Of a stretch of 64,000 bases of DNA, positions 61,237-64,000 are shown piece after piece. The position numbers and the translations under genes are program-made. Under the pieces are notes generated by a model that saw only the letters and a program-made list of their open reading frames with translations, did not search any database and was not told the origin of the DNA. The stretch covers positions 45,308 through 109,307 of the forward strand of contig AP017967.1 in assembly GCA_037101405.1 (NCBI GenBank), given 5' to 3'. Position 1 is the stretch's first letter. Every line of letters begins with the position of its first letter. Origin of the DNA: Candidatus Megaera polyxenophila. GTDB taxonomy: Bacteria > Pseudomonadota > Alphaproteobacteria > Rickettsiales > Rickettsiaceae.

Positions 61237-61491
61237 TTATTTTTTCCCCTCATCCCTATAACTTTTAAATTCTTCCCAGTCAAATTTTCCTAAATTCATT
61301 TCTTTAGAAATATTATGTATTCTTAAAAAAGCATTTTTTACTCTTTCAGTATTAAAAGATTTACCTATAGGAATAATTTTAGCTACAGGTTTACCTCTTT
61401 TACTTATAAATACTTCTTCACCAGAAATAACATTATTTATAATTTTATTAAAATTAGTTTTAGCTTCAAAACAACCAATAATCTTTTTCAT
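61237..61491 (-). CDS. Phd/YefM-type antitoxin
   Basis: 84 residues. The start KKIIGCFEAKTNFNKIINNV, ISGEEVFISKRGKPVAKIIP is the classic Phd/YefM DNA-binding fold. The C-terminal 35 residues would wrap the toxin. A VapC toxin paired with a Phd-type antitoxin is common in Rickettsiales. Confidence 0.88.
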   Translation of the reverse strand: MKKIIGCFEAKTNFNKIINNVISGEEVFISKRGKPVAKIIPIGKSFNTERVKNAFLRIHNISKEMNLGKFDWEEFKSYRDEGKK

Positions 61492-61658
61492 ATTATAACT
61501 CTTTATTTAAAAACTAGTTTTACAACTAGTTTAATATAATAACTGATAATAATCAACATCACATTTTCTTATTTTAGATTAACTTAACTCAAAAAAGATT
61601 GGTCTAAATGTTCTCTAAAACTCAGCTTATTTTTTGAGTAGAAATAATCTCAATATTT

Positions 61659-62465
61659 TTATTTTTGACCTTGATTTTTAACTGAAGGGGGATCAAATAC
61701 TTTGACATGACTATTATGTATAATTACATCCCCAGTTCGTTCGATCTTAACAAGTCTAGGAAAATATTCGCTAATATACCATCCACTTATAGCTCCTGTA
61801 ATCGTTGCTAAAATCAGGCAAATAGCCGTGTTTCTTAAAAATTTGGTACCATGATTTGAAGTAACCGCACCTATCTCATTTTTTGCGTGTTCTGAAAATT
61901 GCAAAAATTGTTTCTCTTGTTGGCCTAATTGTTTTAACATGGCTTTATTAATTTGCTCTATGCTCTTAATTGCAGCTTGCTCTAGAATCTTGTGCGTTGC
62001 TAATACTTCATCACTTAACTGTTTTTGTAATTTCTTCAATATTGATTCAATCTCGATCATTCGCTGATCGTGTACTTTCTCAACCTCCTTACCAATATCC
62101 GGTACTAACTCTTTTAAAACATCTTCTGTCTTATTTGGTAAAAGTGATATAGTCTGTATTAAAGTACCAAAAGTTTTGTTGTAATTGGAAAATTCAGATA
62201 ACGGTTGTTTAAACCCTACCAGTATAGAAGATAGTTCCTGTTTTAAGTCTTTAAGTGATTTAATTGCCTCTTGTGTATTACCACCAAATGCCTTAGCAGC
62301 AAAATCGGCCTCTGCATGCAAACGACCAATTACGTCCTCTAAAGACTTAATTTGCTCAAATGCAATATATGGTTTATCTGCAGATTCTGATTTGTCTGAA
62401 ACTTCTTTTTGGGAATCTAATTCTTCTTTGCTTTGACCTTCTACGTTATCTTTTGTTTTACTCAT
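61659..62465 (-). CDS. Coiled-coil membrane protein, unknown
   Basis: 268 residues. An acidic N-terminus (KDNVEGQSKEELDSQKEVSD), a long coiled coil (KVHDQRMIEIESILKKLQKQ), one membrane segment (TAICLILATITGAISGWYIS, about residues 212-231), and a short outer or inner tail (DVIIHNSHVKVFDPPSVKNQ). The layout resembles mobilisation-accessory proteins of plasmids, but no motif proves this. Standing alone between the toxin-antitoxin pair and the early-control copy. Confidence 0.6.
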   Translation of the reverse strand: MSKTKDNVEGQSKEELDSQKEVSDKSESADKPYIAFEQIKSLEDVIGRLHAEADFAAKAFGGNTQEAIKSLKDLKQELSSILVGFKQPLSEFSNYNKTFGTLIQTISLLPNKTEDVLKELVPDIGKEVEKVHDQRMIEIESILKKLQKQLSDEVLATHKILEQAAIKSIEQINKAMLKQLGQQEKQFLQFSEHAKNEIGAVTSNHGTKFLRNTAICLILATITGAISGWYISEYFPRLVKIERTGDVIIHNSHVKVFDPPSVKNQGQK

Positions 62466-62707
62466 TTAGTAGGCTGATGATTGCTTAGTAAAAGGAGTAT
62501 AAATCGGCTACATCCTGTCGGCAACATTATTATTTATCTAAAGTGTAATTTTGTCTTGATAAATTGTTTCAATTTCAGCAGCACAGGGCTATCTTTTTAT
62601 AAGAAGTTAATGCTTTTATAAAGTTAAGATAAGCCCTGTACTTAACAAAAAGTATTTTACCGATAGTAAAAAAATCCAATTAATTGGGACAATTTCTTAT
62701 TTTACAG
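62466..62707. other. Gap without a recognised gene
   Basis: About 240 AT-rich bases between the coiled-coil gene and the early-control copy. No ORF, tRNA or strong hairpin is seen. Confidence 0.4.
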
Positions 62708-62965
62708 TTATAAATAGCGTTTTATTTCTTCAAGTTGCCCCAGTACATTTTTCGAATTAAACAGTAAATGTTCCTTCTGTGGAACTTGTCGTTCCAAAAA
62801 TGACACTACTAAAACACAAAATTCTCTCGGCACTACCACAAATTCGTCATCGGTTTTTGATTTTAACCACATTGATAAACTATGGGTAGAAATATCATTA
62901 ATTATGCCCCAGAGAAGTTTGGATATTTCTTCTCGTGAAATAAAACGGTCTTTTATTGCAGTCAT
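62708..62965 (-). CDS. Paralogue of early protein at 50947
   Basis: 85 residues starting MTAIKDRFISREEISKLLWG. The core DISTHSLSMW, KTDDEFVVVPREFCVL and the end NVLGQLEEIKRYL match the copy at 50947-51201; differences cluster in the middle (QVPQKEHLLFNSK versus QAVAKEHLLFNFQ). Protein-level conservation with scattered substitutions suggests both are under selection rather than a fresh duplication. Function unknown. Confidence 0.65.
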   Translation of the reverse strand: MTAIKDRFISREEISKLLWGIINDISTHSLSMWLKSKTDDEFVVVPREFCVLVVSFLERQVPQKEHLLFNSKNVLGQLEEIKRYL

Positions 62966-62967
62966 TT

Positions 62968-63207
62968 TTATACCTCCACTTCTCTTACAGAGAAATAAAG
63001 ATATAACAGATTGGTAATACTTATTTTCTCGAATAATTTGATATTATTTAATATGAAATTGATATTGGTATAATTTTTTGCCCCAAAGATTGTATCTTTA
63101 CTTAAGGCAAAATTGTTGCTATTATACATATAATTCTCCTGCAAAGGTTGAGTTAATGAATTATTGAGAATATATAGACGTGTCAAAGTATAAATATTCT
63201 CAGTCAC
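62968..63207 (-). CDS. Short early-operon ORF, diverged counterpart of 51203
   Basis: 79 residues. Only the extreme end (LYFSVREVEV) and the position resemble the 219-residue protein at 51203-51862; the remainder is low-complexity Asn/Tyr/Leu. It is probably a shortened remnant retained because its 3' end carries the translation signals of the next gene. Confidence 0.4.
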   Translation of the reverse strand: MTENIYTLTRLYILNNSLTQPLQENYMYNSNNFALSKDTIFGAKNYTNINFILNNIKLFEKISITNLLYLYFSVREVEV

Positions 63208-63217
63208 AAGACATAAA

Positions 63218-63251
63218 AACGTTTGAAGTCCCTAGCTTCAGGCGTTTTTTT
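63218..63251 (-). terminator. Conserved hairpin, second copy
   Basis: AACGTTTGAAG with CTTCAGGCGTT around TCCCTAG; T-runs on both sides (seven T on plus, five T on minus). It matches the structure at 51953-51986 with compensated and uncompensated changes, in the same position between regulator and early operon. Confidence 0.6.
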
Positions 63252-63325
63252 ATGCCTTACTTATAAGTAACAGTATAATAGAATCTTTAATAAGTCAAGT
63301 GATTTTATTGAGAAAATATTACATT

Positions 63326-63625
63326 TTAATGTGATACTTTTTTTGTTTGGTTGTACCTTTCAATTATTTCGAAAATTTTATCTCTATTTGCTTTGTAGAT
63401 ATATACCATTTCCTTTTCCCTCATTACGTACTGTCTTTCCATAAGTTTTTTTATATTAAAGTGGATAGTTTGCTTGGAAAGATTTGTTAAAGCCATAATT
63501 TGGGAAATAGGTATCCCTAAATCAAATTGTATAAGTATTTTTAAAATTTGCTGTTGCCCATCTGAAAGTAAGCTTGAACTATTGATAGCCTCAATTAATA
63601 AAGGGTTTTGTTCTAAAAAAGTCAT
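63326..63625 (-). CDS. Winged-helix regulator, paralogue of 52050
   Basis: About 99 residues from the ATG at 63625 (a GTG two codons earlier is an alternative). QQILKILIQFDLGIPISQIM, ALTNLSKQTIHFNIKKLMER and YVMREKEMVYIYKANRDKIF form the same winged helix as the protein at 52050-52358. A sigma-70-like promoter lies just upstream. It probably represses its own operon and the divergent replication region at the window's right edge. Confidence 0.7.
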   Translation of the reverse strand: MTFLEQNPLLIEAINSSSLLSDGQQQILKILIQFDLGIPISQIMALTNLSKQTIHFNIKKLMERQYVMREKEMVYIYKANRDKIFEIIERYNQTKKVSH

Positions 63626-63653
63626 ATACACTCAATAAAAGTAATAATGTATA

Positions 63654-63681
63654 GTATACAGTTTGTATAGCTCCCGTCAAG
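63654..63681 (-). promoter_or_regulatory. Promoter of the second winged-helix gene
   Basis: Read on the minus strand: TTGACG (63681-63676), 16 bases, TATACT (63659-63654). A TCAAG...CTTGA inverted pair around 63680-63700 overlaps the -35 region and could be an operator. Confidence 0.6.
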
Positions 63682-64000
63682 TTTGAGTAAAAACGGCTTG
63701 ACAAGGCTAAATATAATATTTAGCCTATAGATTGTTTTATAAGATTTTTTAATAGGTAAGTATGTAAAAAAATAAGCATAGAAAGAAGATTCGTGAAAAT
63801 AATGCCCTAATCCCCCAAGATTATCTATTATTTGCACATTTCAGACGTATTTAACAACACACGTCAACCGTTTTTTTAACTAACTAAGTAGCTAAACCAA
63901 CAACTAATGGTCTTAGAATAGTAGAGTATTACTTATTCGTCAAGTCGTTTGTAGTTGGTTAAGTAAAAATTTTTTAACTTATTTAATCAAACTAAACAAA
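63682..64000. promoter_or_regulatory. Right-edge control region, copy of 52359-52648
   Basis: About 320 bases without a credible gene. The segment near 63910-63945 (AGAATAGTAGAGTATTAC, then CGTCAAGTCG) resembles 52570-52610 in front of the replication-like gene. The window ends where that gene's start would be expected, so a second replication-like gene may begin just beyond 64000. Confidence 0.45.

Noticed and set aside
63622..63837. 71-codon minus-strand ORF upstream of the second winged-helix gene
   Set aside because: It covers a good sigma-70-like promoter and possible operator and has no family-like sequence.
1..64000. CRISPR arrays, tRNA and rRNA genes
   Set aside because: Looked for regular spacers, CCA-type cloverleaf ends and rRNA signatures; none seen.

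Overview
The window looks like a chromosomal or plasmid-like segment of a Rickettsiales bacterium, most likely Rickettsiaceae. It is AT-rich and crowded with identical insertion sequences. It carries a stand-alone SpoT-type HD hydrolase beside a ProP-like MFS transporter, DUF1640-type and PD-(D/E)XK (Rpn-like) proteins, a ParA cassette and many toxin-antitoxin pairs. This is the accessory cargo seen in Rickettsia mobile islands and plasmids. The assignment rests on gene content and composition; no rRNA or housekeeping gene is present to fix it.

Layout. (1) 1-3022: the tail of an unidentified operon cut by an inverted pair of IS3-family elements (called IS-A) that encloses a fragment of a second IS3-family element (IS-B). 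(2) 3065-5909: a C5 cytosine methyltransferase, then a plasmid-like parA/partner cassette and small genes including a lone WGR domain. (3) 5887-12790: an unusual biosynthetic island. It holds two very small ORFs, an intact ATP-grasp ligase, a second ATP-grasp-like protein without catalytic residues, two non-haem iron/2-oxoglutarate oxygenases and, converging on them, an ABC exporter; an M23 peptidase lies divergently upstream. The layout recalls graspetide (microviridin-type) RiPP clusters, but the peptides, the dead ligase and the oxygenase pair do not match a type I can name. It is the best candidate for an undescribed system. (4) 13393-15549: Rpn-like nuclease and a porin. (5) 15643-53701: a large, nearly complete podovirus-like prophage. 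It has large terminase, portal, GroES-like protein, scaffold-like protein, major capsid, head-tail adaptors, several tail-fibre proteins, an S74 auto-processing fibre, a patatin phospholipase, a DNA-stabilisation-like protein broken by two IS, a RuvC-like resolvase, a leftward block of large virion or ejection proteins, Bet/YqaJ recombination genes and a replication-like gene. BrnT/BrnA and YafQ/DinJ-type toxin-antitoxin pairs sit inside it. (6) 53915-56317: island genes (coiled-coil membrane protein, SpoT-like hydrolase, MFS transporter). (7) 56317-60755: an IS graveyard ending in a group II intron relic. (8) 60821-64000: a VapBC-type pair, a coiled-coil membrane protein and a paralogous copy of the prophage early-control region. 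That copy suggests a second related element starts beyond the right edge.

Regulation. Six sites share a TACGA/CATGA box, about 27 bases, and an extended -10 TATAAT. They precede the terminase operon, the capsid operon, a tail gene, the resolvase gene, the leftward virion operon and the methyltransferase. I read this as a prophage promoter class that also claims the methyltransferase. The IS insertions are recent: copies are identical, target duplications are exact, and removing both IS from the stabilisation-like gene restores one open frame of 567 codons.
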